DNA from: Cupriavidus metallidurans CH34
Lineage (GTDB): Bacteria; Pseudomonadota; Gammaproteobacteria; Burkholderiales; Burkholderiaceae
DNA length: 64,000 bases
NCBI RefSeq assembly: GCF_000196015.1
Contig: NC_007974.2
Span: 310,001 to 374,000 of the forward strand
Direction of reading: 5' to 3'
Shown in pieces: positions 44,977 to 52,838 of this stretch (its first letter is position 1; every line of letters starts with the position of its first letter). The position numbers and the translations under genes were made by a program. The notes under the pieces are model-generated. The model worked only from the letters and a program-made list of their open reading frames with translations. It did no database searches and had not been told where the DNA came from.

Positions 44977-45146
44977 GGTCTGGGCGCCAGATGGCGTGGT
45001 CAGGTTGGTCGGTCCCTTGGTTATCCTTGGTGGATTCCCTTATAGGGTTTTCCCGAAGTGTAGCAAGACCACTACCATTCACGCCATGGGACCGATGGGC
45101 ATACCGCCCATCAAGGCCGTATGATGAGACGCTTAGGGCATATTGA

Positions 45147-45166
45147 GGGCTGGCTGCCGCCAGCCC
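45147..45166. terminator. Hairpin downstream of the DUF882 gene
   Basis: GGGCTGGC-TGCC-GCCAGCCC, a perfect 8-bp stem 27 bases past the stop of the minus-strand gene ending at 45193. No T-run is present on either side. Confidence 0.35.
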
Positions 45167-45192
45167 TGGCCCTGGCGTTTCATCCGGGCGCC

Positions 45193-45804
45193 TTATCCCC
45201 AGTGCCGCACACGGCCGGTATCGACGTGCACGAAATCCTCTTGCTGGTAGAACCCGACGCCGCCAATCTTCAGCGAGGTGGCTGCATCGCGCAGATCGGC
45301 CAGCGATACGCCGGGCAGCCGGATATCGATAGCCATGCCGTCCATATGCAGGCTGTGCTTGGCCACGCCGCCGCCACGCGTGTTGCGCAGGCGGGTGTTG
45401 GTGGCCGGGCTGCGATAGCCGGAAATGACCTGGAACGGGGTGTCTGTCTCAAGCTCCCGTCGCAACGAGAAAAGCAGGCCGAAAAGCTGGGGGTCGATTG
45501 CGCCGACCGAGCCCGAATAGTGATCCCGCAGGAAGCGGTTCAACGCCAGCTGTGCCTGTGGCAGCACTTCGCTACCCATCGCATAGACCAGCGAGATGTT
45601 CTCGCCCGTGTGCGTGTGATGGAACGATAGCGAGCGGGCATTCGGCGGGTTGCCGGGGCCGCTGTCAGGTGTGTTCTCAGGTGTGTTGTCCGGCGTATTG
45701 GCCCGTGCCACGCCGGTGGAGAGCGCTGCAATGCCGGTGCCGAGGATCAGGCCGCTGGCGCGGTGCAGAAAGCGGCGGCGCGGGGGAGTCTTCGATTGCG
45801 TCAT
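45193..45804 (-). CDS. mepK: DUF882/MepK-like murein endopeptidase
   Basis: 203 residues. A Tat-type signal (RRRFLHRASGLILGTG) is followed by a low-complexity linker made of NTPD/NTPE repeats (residues ~36-52). The peptidase-M15-like domain follows, with GYRSPATN, the HMDGMAIDIRL metal-ligand block and a final VHVDTGRVRHWG. E. coli MepK (YcbK) cleaves 3-3 cross-links in peptidoglycan. The upstream gene is an L,D-transpeptidase that makes such links, and the two overlap by four bases (ATGA), matching the E. coli ycbB-ycbK order. Confidence 0.85.
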   Translation of the reverse strand: MTQSKTPPRRRFLHRASGLILGTGIAALSTGVARANTPDNTPENTPDSGPGNPPNARSLSFHHTHTGENISLVYAMGSEVLPQAQLALNRFLRDHYSGSVGAIDPQLFGLLFSLRRELETDTPFQVISGYRSPATNTRLRNTRGGGVAKHSLHMDGMAIDIRLPGVSLADLRDAATSLKIGGVGFYQQEDFVHVDTGRVRHWG

Positions 45805-47423
45805 GGTGTGGTCTGCGCGAGCTTGCCGGCGCGTGCGGTGGCCGGCGGGTTGCGCTGCCGCAGCGCCTGCTCCAGCAGCTTGTCCTGTCCGTAGATATCA
45901 GGCAGAAAATATACCCGTCCATCGGCCCTGGCAATGGCGGTGCCGTACGCCAATACAACAGGCAAAGGCTGCTTCAACGCAATTGTGTTGGACTTTCCCT
46001 TGCTCATCGCCTGCCGGATCCGCTCCTCGGTCCACTCGGGCATGTCCTGCAGCACGAACTTCGCCAACTGCACCGGCTCCTCCACGCGGATGCAGCCGTG
46101 GCTGAAATCGCGGCGGCCGCGCTGGAACAATTGCGGGGTCGGTGTGTGGTGCAGATAGATGTTCTGATTGTTCGGGAAGACGAACTTGATGTCCCCCAGC
46201 GCGTTCAACGGGCCGGGCCGTTGCCGGATGCGCATCTGGCCGTTCAGCACCGCATCGAGATTGGCCGACGACAGCGTGGTAATCGCCTGGCCACCCGAGA
46301 CGAACTCGAAGCCCTGTCGCGTGAAATACCCGGGATCGCGTCGCGATTTCGGGACCACTTCGCTGCGCGCGATGGATGGCGGCACGTTCCAGTACGGGCT
46401 GAACTCGATATAGCGCATGTCCTCGCGGAACATCGGCGTGCGGGTGTTGAGCGCCTTGCCGACGATGACCTTCATCTCCAGCTTGATGTCCAGCTTTCCG
46501 TCGACGTAATCATAGGCGCGCAGCATGAACTCGGGAATGTTGACGACGATGACGCGGGGGCCTGCCGTCAACGGTGTCCAGCGCAGGCGCTCCATCGTCA
46601 GCGCGATCTGCTTCACGCGTTCGGACGGTGTTGTGTTGAGTTGCGCCAGCGTGCCTTGTCCGATGACGCCGTCGGCATCTAGACCATGCCGCTTCTGGAA
46701 TGACTCGACCGCGGTCACCAGCGCGCCTTCGTACTTTTTCGGAACCGGCGTGCCTTGGGGCAGATCGCCCAATGCCTCCAGGCGCTGCGCCATTTGCGCA
46801 AGCCCGTCATAGGGCTGCCCGATGGCCAGCTTGTTGCCCGGTGGCGTCGGCAGCGGGGTGTTCCAGAGCGGCTGGGTGGCCAGGGCCCGATAGCGGCTCA
46901 GCGCGTCGCGCAGCGTCGGATACAGCGGGAACGATGGCGCCGCCTCGTGAATCGCCGCGGGCAGCCGGTTCGCGGCGACGGCGGCGTGCAGATAGCTGTC
47001 GGGGTCGAACGGTGTTTCGTCCGCTACCGAGAAGTTCACGTGGATCTGGCGCGGGTCGATCCGCCCCTTGTGCAGGTCCGACAGGTACTGGCGCATCGCC
47101 ACAGTCAGCGCATTGTCCACCCGATCCAACGACTCCGGAGCCAGGGCCGTGCCGGAGTCGGCCTGCGCGATGGCCCGCTTGAGGCCGTCCGCGTCGTAAT
47201 CTCGGGGTTCCAGCCCATCCGCGCCCGCATCCGCCAGCGCGGCCACGGCCTGCTGCGCGGCTTGCGTCGGGCGTCCATTGGCAAACCACAGTGGCTGCGC
47301 CCAGGCGGACGTCGCGGCGCCGATGAACCAGGCGCATAACGCGGCTCGCATCCATGTCCGTTTCCGGCGTGGGTGGGGTGTCGAGGGACGGGTCGAGATA
47401 ACAGCGGTGGCGGTCATCGGCAT
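45801..47423 (-). CDS. ldtD: L,D-transpeptidase (LdtD/YcbB family)
   Basis: 540 residues: an N-terminal signal (AALCAWFIGAATSAWAQ), a scaffold domain, a peptidoglycan-binding region with KRHGLDADGVIGQGTLAQLN, then the YkuD catalytic domain with Cys444 in SHGCIRVE. It forms 3-3 (mDAP-mDAP) cross-links in the periplasm. The length equals that of the YcbB type rather than short Ldt enzymes. The next gene downstream is its usual partner endopeptidase. Confidence 0.92.
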   Translation of the reverse strand: MPMTATAVISTRPSTPHPRRKRTWMRAALCAWFIGAATSAWAQPLWFANGRPTQAAQQAVAALADAGADGLEPRDYDADGLKRAIAQADSGTALAPESLDRVDNALTVAMRQYLSDLHKGRIDPRQIHVNFSVADETPFDPDSYLHAAVAANRLPAAIHEAAPSFPLYPTLRDALSRYRALATQPLWNTPLPTPPGNKLAIGQPYDGLAQMAQRLEALGDLPQGTPVPKKYEGALVTAVESFQKRHGLDADGVIGQGTLAQLNTTPSERVKQIALTMERLRWTPLTAGPRVIVVNIPEFMLRAYDYVDGKLDIKLEMKVIVGKALNTRTPMFREDMRYIEFSPYWNVPPSIARSEVVPKSRRDPGYFTRQGFEFVSGGQAITTLSSANLDAVLNGQMRIRQRPGPLNALGDIKFVFPNNQNIYLHHTPTPQLFQRGRRDFSHGCIRVEEPVQLAKFVLQDMPEWTEERIRQAMSKGKSNTIALKQPLPVVLAYGTAIARADGRVYFLPDIYGQDKLLEQALRQRNPPATARAGKLAQTTP

Positions 47424-47537
47424 TCCGGAAGTTTGAGAGAGAGGCTCACGATGGCATCGTATCCGAAGACGAAGGTCGGCTCGCGGGCGCGCTTGATCTG
47501 GCGCGATCTAGCGCAATCTATTCGGCCTGCCAGATGT

Positions 47538-48233
47538 TCAGCCGGGCTCGAAGCGGTGCATCCGGTAAGCCAGCGGCGCTTGAATCGACAGGTAACCATG
47601 GACCGCATTGCCCACCGCGCGTCGCAGCGCCACGGCATCGACGGGACGCGTCGCGGTCATCAGGGTTTGCGATACCAGGCTGTACGTCATCGCATGAACG
47701 GCAAAGGCAGTGGGGCCTAGCGGCGCGTCGGTGGGCCATTCCGGTCCGCCGGACAGCGTTTCCATCCAGAGCTGCACGAACTCCGCGTACATGTTCCGGA
47801 ACGCCTCGATGCCGGACACCTTGCGCTCGACCACGAACAGCGCCGCCCAGTGTTCGGGTTCGGCCAGCGGCGCGGCCGACTGGGCGTCGATCAGGGCATC
47901 CACCCGGGCGGGCAGGGGCTCGGTGCGGTGGGCGTCGATGCTCGCGCGCATCGTGGCCGCGATGGCCTTGACGCGAAGATGGATGCAGACCGCCGCCAGC
48001 GCGTCCTTGCAGGAAAAATACTCGTAAAAGCTGCCAATGCCGACCCCGGCCAATCCGATCACCTGACGGATCGAGATGCGGTCATAAGGCTTTTCGGCCA
48101 GAAGCTGGAAGAACGCGTCGCGGATGGCGTCGGCCGTGGCGCGGGCTCGCGATTGCGCTGGCTTGCGGCGTCGGGCGCCGGACGGGCTCGGCGGATTTGG
48201 GGCGGTGGGAGCTTTGGGGCGCGCTGCTTTCAT
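47538..48233 (-). CDS. TetR-family regulator
   Basis: 231 residues from the ATG at 48233; longer frames run into the divergent gene. A basic Pro-rich leader (PSPSGARRRKPAQSRARA) precedes the helix-turn-helix (ISIRQVIGLAGVGIGSFYEYFSCKDAL). The ligand domain is typical. It diverges from the AidB-like dehydrogenase at 48331 with 97 bases between; a palindrome there is the likely operator. Confidence 0.88.
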   Translation of the reverse strand: MKAARPKAPTAPNPPSPSGARRRKPAQSRARATADAIRDAFFQLLAEKPYDRISIRQVIGLAGVGIGSFYEYFSCKDALAAVCIHLRVKAIAATMRASIDAHRTEPLPARVDALIDAQSAAPLAEPEHWAALFVVERKVSGIEAFRNMYAEFVQLWMETLSGGPEWPTDAPLGPTAFAVHAMTYSLVSQTLMTATRPVDAVALRRAVGNAVHGYLSIQAPLAYRMHRFEPG

Positions 48234-48271
48234 GTCTGAGAAACCCGAACACCTTGCGGTGGACGGATTCT

Positions 48272-48289
48272 TATACTGGTTGTCGACAA
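48272..48289. promoter_or_regulatory. Palindrome TTGTCGACAA next to TATACT in TetR/AidB intergenic region
   Basis: A 10-bp perfect palindrome at 48280-48289 is flanked by near-matching CTGGT and ACCGG. TATACT (48272-48277) could be a -10 box, though no good -35 is seen. The site lies midway between the divergent TetR and dehydrogenase genes. Confidence 0.42.
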
Positions 48290-48330
48290 GACCGGCTTGA
48301 CTGACGAGCCGGCGCAACGGAGACATGCCC

Positions 48331-49977
48331 ATGGAATGGAGCACGCACGAGGTCACCAACGTGGTGACGGAACTGCAGGATTATAACGTCTACACCACCG
48401 ATCTTCCCTTGCAGGAGGCGGTGCGCCGCGCGGGGGCGGGCGCCCACGAAGCCGAGCTGACCGCCTACGGCGCGCGGCTTGGCAGCGCCGAGACGATCCG
48501 CATGGCCGAGGAGGCCAACCACTTCAAGCCCGAGTTGCATACGTTCGACCGCCAGGGCCGCCGTATCGACCGTGTGGAGTTTCACCCGAGCTGGCACGGC
48601 GTCATGCGCATGGCGCGCGAGCAGAACCTCGTGGCACAGCCGTTCGCCGATCCGCGTCCCGGCGCATGGGCTGCCTATGCGGCCGGATTCTCGATGCACG
48701 GGCAGATCGAGGCGGGCTCGCAGTGCCCGAACTCGATGACTTTTGCGTGCATTCCAGTATTGCAACGCGAACCCGAATTGTTCGCAGCGCTCGCGCCGAA
48801 GCTCTATTCGCGTACGTACGATGCGCGGGATATCCCGCTGGAACAGAAGGATTCGATCCTGGTCGGCATGGGCATGACGGAGAAGCAGGGTGGCTCCGAC
48901 GTGCGGGCCAACACCACGCGCGCTGAACCGCTGCGTGGCGAGGGGCGCGGCGGCGAGTATCTGATCACAGGCCACAAGTGGTTCTTCTCGGCGCCGATGT
49001 GCGACGCGCACCTCGTGGTGGCCCGCACGGAAAGCGGCCCGGCCTGCTTCTACGTGCCGCGCTACCGGCCCGATGGCACTAAGAACGCAGTGCAGATCCA
49101 GCGGCTGAAGGACAAGGTGGGCAATCGTTCCAACTCCAGCAGCGAGGTGGAATTCCGTGGTGCCTGGGGGCGCATGATCGGCGAGGAAGGCCGTGGTATT
49201 CCGACCATCATCGAAATGGCCACTTTCACGCGCCTGAACTGCGTGATGGGCAGTACCGGCCTGATTCGCCAGTGCCTGGTCCAGGCGTTGCACCATACCC
49301 GCCACCGTAGCGCGTTCGGCAAGACGCTGATCGACCAGCCGCTGATGCGCAACGTGCTGGCCGACATGGCGCTCGAGTCTGAAGCGGCCACGCTGATGAT
49401 GATGCGGCTGACCGAGGCCTTCGCGCTGGCCGATGAGGATCCGCTGCAGCGTGCCTACAAGCGCATCGTCACGCCGGCGGCCAAGTTCTGGCTGGCCAAG
49501 CGCAGCGTGGAACTGTCTGGCGAGGCCATGGAGGTCTTTGGCGGCAACGGCTATATGGATGAAGGCCCGATGGGCCGCCTGTATCGCGAAACACCGGTGA
49601 TTTCGATCTGGGAAGGATCGGGCAATGTGATGGCGCTGGACATGATCCGTGCCATCAGCCGGGAACCGCAGGCCATGCAGGCGTTGCTGGAAGACCTGAC
49701 GCCATTCTGCCGCCAGGACGCGCGTCTGAGCGATGCGGCCACGATGCTGGTCGCGGGGCTGCGGACCCAGGGAGAGGCGACGGAATGGCTTGCGCGCCGC
49801 CATGCGCAGCTTCTGGTGCTGCTGGTGCAGGCCCGTCTGCTCGGCGAACATGCGCCGGCGGCGGTGACCGATGCGTTCATCGCCAGCCGGTTCGACGCGC
49901 AATGGGGCCGCGTGTTCGGCATGCTGCCGGATGGCGTAGCGCACGCCGCGATCCTGGATCGCGCCTGGACGCAGTAA
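48331..49977 (+). CDS. Acyl-CoA dehydrogenase, AidB-like
   Basis: 548 residues from the ATG at 48331, eight bases after GGAG; the ATG at 48325 is too close. It has the long AidB architecture: GMGMTEKQGGSDVRANTT, WFFSAPMCDAHLV, RSAFGKTLIDQPLMRNVLADM, GGNGYMDEGPMGRLYRE, and the catalytic-base segment SIWEGSGNVMALD. It shares this layout with the protein at 17888. It is followed by a 99-bp tandem repeat and an acyl ligase gene. The TetR gene upstream probably controls both. Confidence 0.88.
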   Translation: MEWSTHEVTNVVTELQDYNVYTTDLPLQEAVRRAGAGAHEAELTAYGARLGSAETIRMAEEANHFKPELHTFDRQGRRIDRVEFHPSWHGVMRMAREQNLVAQPFADPRPGAWAAYAAGFSMHGQIEAGSQCPNSMTFACIPVLQREPELFAALAPKLYSRTYDARDIPLEQKDSILVGMGMTEKQGGSDVRANTTRAEPLRGEGRGGEYLITGHKWFFSAPMCDAHLVVARTESGPACFYVPRYRPDGTKNAVQIQRLKDKVGNRSNSSSEVEFRGAWGRMIGEEGRGIPTIIEMATFTRLNCVMGSTGLIRQCLVQALHHTRHRSAFGKTLIDQPLMRNVLADMALESEAATLMMMRLTEAFALADEDPLQRAYKRIVTPAAKFWLAKRSVELSGEAMEVFGGNGYMDEGPMGRLYRETPVISIWEGSGNVMALDMIRAISREPQAMQALLEDLTPFCRQDARLSDAATMLVAGLRTQGEATEWLARRHAQLLVLLVQARLLGEHAPAAVTDAFIASRFDAQWGRVFGMLPDGVAHAAILDRAWTQ

Positions 49978-49984
49978 GACGCCG

Positions 49985-50083
49985 CAAGGCCAGCGCAAGG
50001 CCAGCGCAAGGCCAGCGCAAGGCCAGCGCAAGGCCAGCACAAGGCCAGCACAAGGCCAGCACAAGGCCAGCACAAGGCCGGCA
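49985..50083 (+). repeat. Nine tandem copies of an 11-bp unit
   Basis: Units 1-4 are CAAGGCCAGCG, units 5-8 are CAAGGCCAGCA and unit 9 is CAAGGCCGGCA: 99 bp in all. It lies between the dehydrogenase stop (49977) and the ligase ribosome-binding site (50106). The clean split of variants into two blocks implies recent expansion by slippage or unequal exchange. There are no spacers, so it is not CRISPR. Confidence 0.95.
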
Positions 50084-50115
50084 GAACATACAAAAGAGAA
50101 AGTGGAGACGCCCCA

Positions 50116-51621
50116 ATGAACATCGTTGCCTTGCTGGATAGCAACGTACGCAAGTATCCGGACAAGCCGTTCCTGCGGTATGCCGGACAGTCGATCACCT
50201 ATGCGGAATTCGATGCGTTGTCGCGCGGCGCGGCCATCGTGCTTGCCGACCACGGCGTTGGCGCGGGCGACCGCGTGGCCGTGCTGTGCTTCAACACGCC
50301 GGGTATGGTGGCGGCGATGTTCGGGGCGTGGCGGCTTGGCGCGGTGGCGGTGCCGGTCAACCACAAACTGCAGACACCGGAGGTCGACTACATCCTCGAA
50401 CATGCAGGCGTGAAGGTGTGTGTGTTCGACGGCAGCCTGGCTTCCGTGGTCTCTCGCCTGCAGACGCCAGTGAAGCTGTTGGCCACCAGCACCGATGCGG
50501 CCGGGTTCGATTCGTTCGACGCGCAATTGCCGGCGGCCGGCACCTACAATGCGCTGCCGCCGGCCGACGACGCCATCGCCCAGATTCTCTACACGTCCGG
50601 CACCACGGGCCGGCCCAAGGGCTGCGTGCTGACCCATCGGGCCGTGTGCATGGCAGGAATGACCGCCGCGCTGGCGTTGTCGATGCAGCGCGACGAGCGC
50701 ACGTTGATGGCGATGCCGCTCTGGCACTCGTCGCCGCTTAACAACTGGATGCTTGGCACGCTGTACGTCGGCGGCACCGTCATCCTGCTGCGCGAGTACC
50801 ACCCGCTGCATTTCCTGCAGACCGCGCAGGACGAGCGCGCCACGCTGTACTTCGGCGCGCCAGTGTCGTACCTGCTGCCGCTGCAGATGAAGATCGACGT
50901 CACCGCGTTCGATCTGGGGTCGGTCCGCGCATGGATCTATGGTGGCGGCCCGATCGGCGCGGACACCGCCCGCCAGCTTGCGCAGCTTTATCGCAGCGAT
51001 CGCTTCTATCAGGTCTTCGGCATGACCGAGACCGGACCGTCCGGCACCGTGCTGTACCCGGAGGAACAGGTCGCCAAGGCTGGCTCGATTGGCCGCGTGG
51101 CCACGCCGGGTCTGGACATGCGTGTGGTGCGCACGGGCGGTGCCGATGCTGGCCCCGGCGAGATTGGCGAAATCTGGATCAAGGCCGACTCCAATATGCT
51201 GGGCTACCTCGATAACGAAGCCGCCACGCGTGAAGTCATGCGCGACGGTTGGTATCGCAGCGGCGATCTGGCCCGCCTGGACGCCGACGGCTTCCTGTTC
51301 GTGGTGGATCGCACCAAGGACATGATCATTACCGGTGGCGAGAACGTCTACTCGAAGGAAGTCGAGGACGTACTGGGGGCGCACCCCGATGTCCAGGACG
51401 TTGCGGTGATCGGCCGGCCACACGACCAGTGGGGCGAGACCGTGGTAGCTGTGCTGGTGCCCAGGCCCGGCACGCAGCCGGACCCGGAGGGCATCAAGGC
51501 CTTCGCCGCCGAGCGGCTGGCGCGCTACAAGGTGCCGCGCGAGTTCCTGATTCGCGACACACTGCCACGTACCCCCACGGGCAAGCTGATGAAGCACGTG
51601 CTGCGCGCGGACTTCACGTAG
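50116..51621 (+). CDS. Acyl-CoA synthetase (AMP-forming)
   Basis: 501 residues, ATG preceded by GTGGAGACGCCCC. The P-loop YTSGTTGRPKG begins at 159. MPLWHSSPLNNWMLGTL, YRSGDLARLDADGFLFVVDRTKD and the terminal PRTPTGKLMKHVL motif are present. It is in line with the AidB-like dehydrogenase and presumably supplies its acyl-CoA. The tandem repeat in front of it could change spacing or RNA structure in the leader. Confidence 0.88.
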   Translation: MNIVALLDSNVRKYPDKPFLRYAGQSITYAEFDALSRGAAIVLADHGVGAGDRVAVLCFNTPGMVAAMFGAWRLGAVAVPVNHKLQTPEVDYILEHAGVKVCVFDGSLASVVSRLQTPVKLLATSTDAAGFDSFDAQLPAAGTYNALPPADDAIAQILYTSGTTGRPKGCVLTHRAVCMAGMTAALALSMQRDERTLMAMPLWHSSPLNNWMLGTLYVGGTVILLREYHPLHFLQTAQDERATLYFGAPVSYLLPLQMKIDVTAFDLGSVRAWIYGGGPIGADTARQLAQLYRSDRFYQVFGMTETGPSGTVLYPEEQVAKAGSIGRVATPGLDMRVVRTGGADAGPGEIGEIWIKADSNMLGYLDNEAATREVMRDGWYRSGDLARLDADGFLFVVDRTKDMIITGGENVYSKEVEDVLGAHPDVQDVAVIGRPHDQWGETVVAVLVPRPGTQPDPEGIKAFAAERLARYKVPREFLIRDTLPRTPTGKLMKHVLRADFT

Positions 51622-51744
51622 CGGCGCTGGCCGACGATTGTGCGCCGGACGATGCTTCCGGCCCGCAATCCGCGCCATCCGTATGCCCGGACTAAGCTGT
51701 AGCTGTAGGAATGAGCGGCACAGTTCGGGCATGCGGGAGGTGCG

Positions 51745-52719
51745 ATGGCAACGCGGAACGGTTTTATCGGCGCAGTCGGCAACACGCCGTTGATCAGGCT
51801 CGGCAAGCTCAGCGCGGAAACGGGCTGCGAGATCCTCGGCAAGGCCGAGTTCCTGAACCCGGGTGGCTCGGTCAAGGACCGCGCCGCCTTGTACATCATT
51901 GCTGACGCCGAGCGGCGCGGCACGCTGAAGCCTGGCGGCACCGTGGTGGAAGGCACGGCCGGCAACACCGGCATCGGCCTGGCGCATATCTGCGCCGCGC
52001 GTGGCTATCGCTGCGTGATCGTGATTCCGGAGACCCAGTCGAAAGAGAAGATGGACTTGCTGCGCGTGCTCGGTGCCGAAGTACGCACCGTGCCGGCGGT
52101 ACCCTACGCCGACCCCAATAACTATCAGAAGGTGGCAGGGCGCCTGGCGCAGGAACTCGACAACGCGATCTGGGCGAACCAGTTCGACAACACGGTCAAC
52201 CGGCAGGCCCACTACGAGACCACGGGGCCGGAGATCTGGCGAGATACCGACGGCAAGATCGATGCTTTCGTCTGCGCCACTGGCACAGGCGGGACGCTCG
52301 CGGGCGTTGCCCGCTTTCTCAAGGCGCAGAACCCGGCGGTGCGAACGGTGCTGGCCGATCCACATGGCAGTGGTCTGTACAGCTTCGTGAAGACCGGGCA
52401 GATCCGGGCCGAAGGTAATTCGATTACCGAGGGGATCGGGTCAAGCCGCATCACTGCGAATCTCGCGGACACACCAATCGACGATGCGGTGCGCATCGAT
52501 GACCAGCGTTGCGTGACGATGGTCTACCGGCTGCTGCGCGAGGAAGGGCTGTACGTGGGTGGGTCGACGGGCATCAATGTGGCGGCCGCGGTGCAGATCG
52601 CGCAGGATCTGGGGCCGGGTCACACCATCGTGACGCTACTGTGCGATCGTGGCAGCTTGTATTCGGCGCGGCTGTTCAACGCCGAATGGCTGGCGCAAAA
52701 GGGGCTGGTGGCTGGCTAG
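51745..52719 (+). CDS. PLP-dependent cysteine synthase/CBS-like enzyme
   Basis: 324 residues of the fold-type II PLP family. Lys44 in GGSVKDRA binds PLP. The EGTAGNTG loop replaces the EPTSGNTG of classical CysK/CysM, and CATGTGGTLAG holds the phosphate. The sequence PYADPNNYQKVAGRLAQEL, with an extra insert, places it in a cysteine-synthase-like side group of uncertain substrate. It makes an amino acid by beta-replacement, most likely cysteine from O-acetylserine. It stands alone; an 11-bp repeat follows its stop codon. Confidence 0.82.
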   Translation: MATRNGFIGAVGNTPLIRLGKLSAETGCEILGKAEFLNPGGSVKDRAALYIIADAERRGTLKPGGTVVEGTAGNTGIGLAHICAARGYRCVIVIPETQSKEKMDLLRVLGAEVRTVPAVPYADPNNYQKVAGRLAQELDNAIWANQFDNTVNRQAHYETTGPEIWRDTDGKIDAFVCATGTGGTLAGVARFLKAQNPAVRTVLADPHGSGLYSFVKTGQIRAEGNSITEGIGSSRITANLADTPIDDAVRIDDQRCVTMVYRLLREEGLYVGGSTGINVAAAVQIAQDLGPGHTIVTLLCDRGSLYSARLFNAEWLAQKGLVAG

Positions 52720-52725
52720 CCGCGC

Positions 52726-52758
52726 TTGGTGGTGCCTCGGTGGTGCCTTAGTGGTGCA
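52726..52758 (+). repeat. Three tandem 11-bp units after a stop codon
   Basis: TTGGTGGTGCC, TCGGTGGTGCC and TTAGTGGTGCA lie end to end, starting six bases after the stop of the cysteine-synthase-like gene. Period and position parallel the repeats at 27280 and 49985, although the unit sequences differ. Confidence 0.7.
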
Positions 52759-52838
52759 ATCGACATTTCGCGTTGTCGTGAAACATCCAGTGCGATGGCG
52801 AACCATACTGGGTGGCATCTACCAGATGCGAGCAGGTC

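Noticed and set aside
43994..45082. A 362-codon minus-strand frame
   Set aside because: It is antisense to a complete Bug gene, and its right end overlaps the better-supported 59-residue gene in another frame.
49985..50083. Possible CRISPR or iteron array
   Set aside because: Units are 11 bp, directly adjacent and without spacers; there are no cas or rep genes nearby.
48271..52365. A 1364-codon open frame on the minus strand
   Set aside because: It runs antisense through the AidB-like, ligase and cysteine-synthase-like genes, all with clear motifs. Long antisense frames without stops are common in GC-rich DNA, and its translation shows no domain.
52766..52783. TTTCGCG-N4-CGTGAAA imperfect palindrome before the P450-like gene
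   Set aside because: One mismatch in short arms, no -35/-10 pair in phase and no adjacent regulator; too weak to list as an operator.
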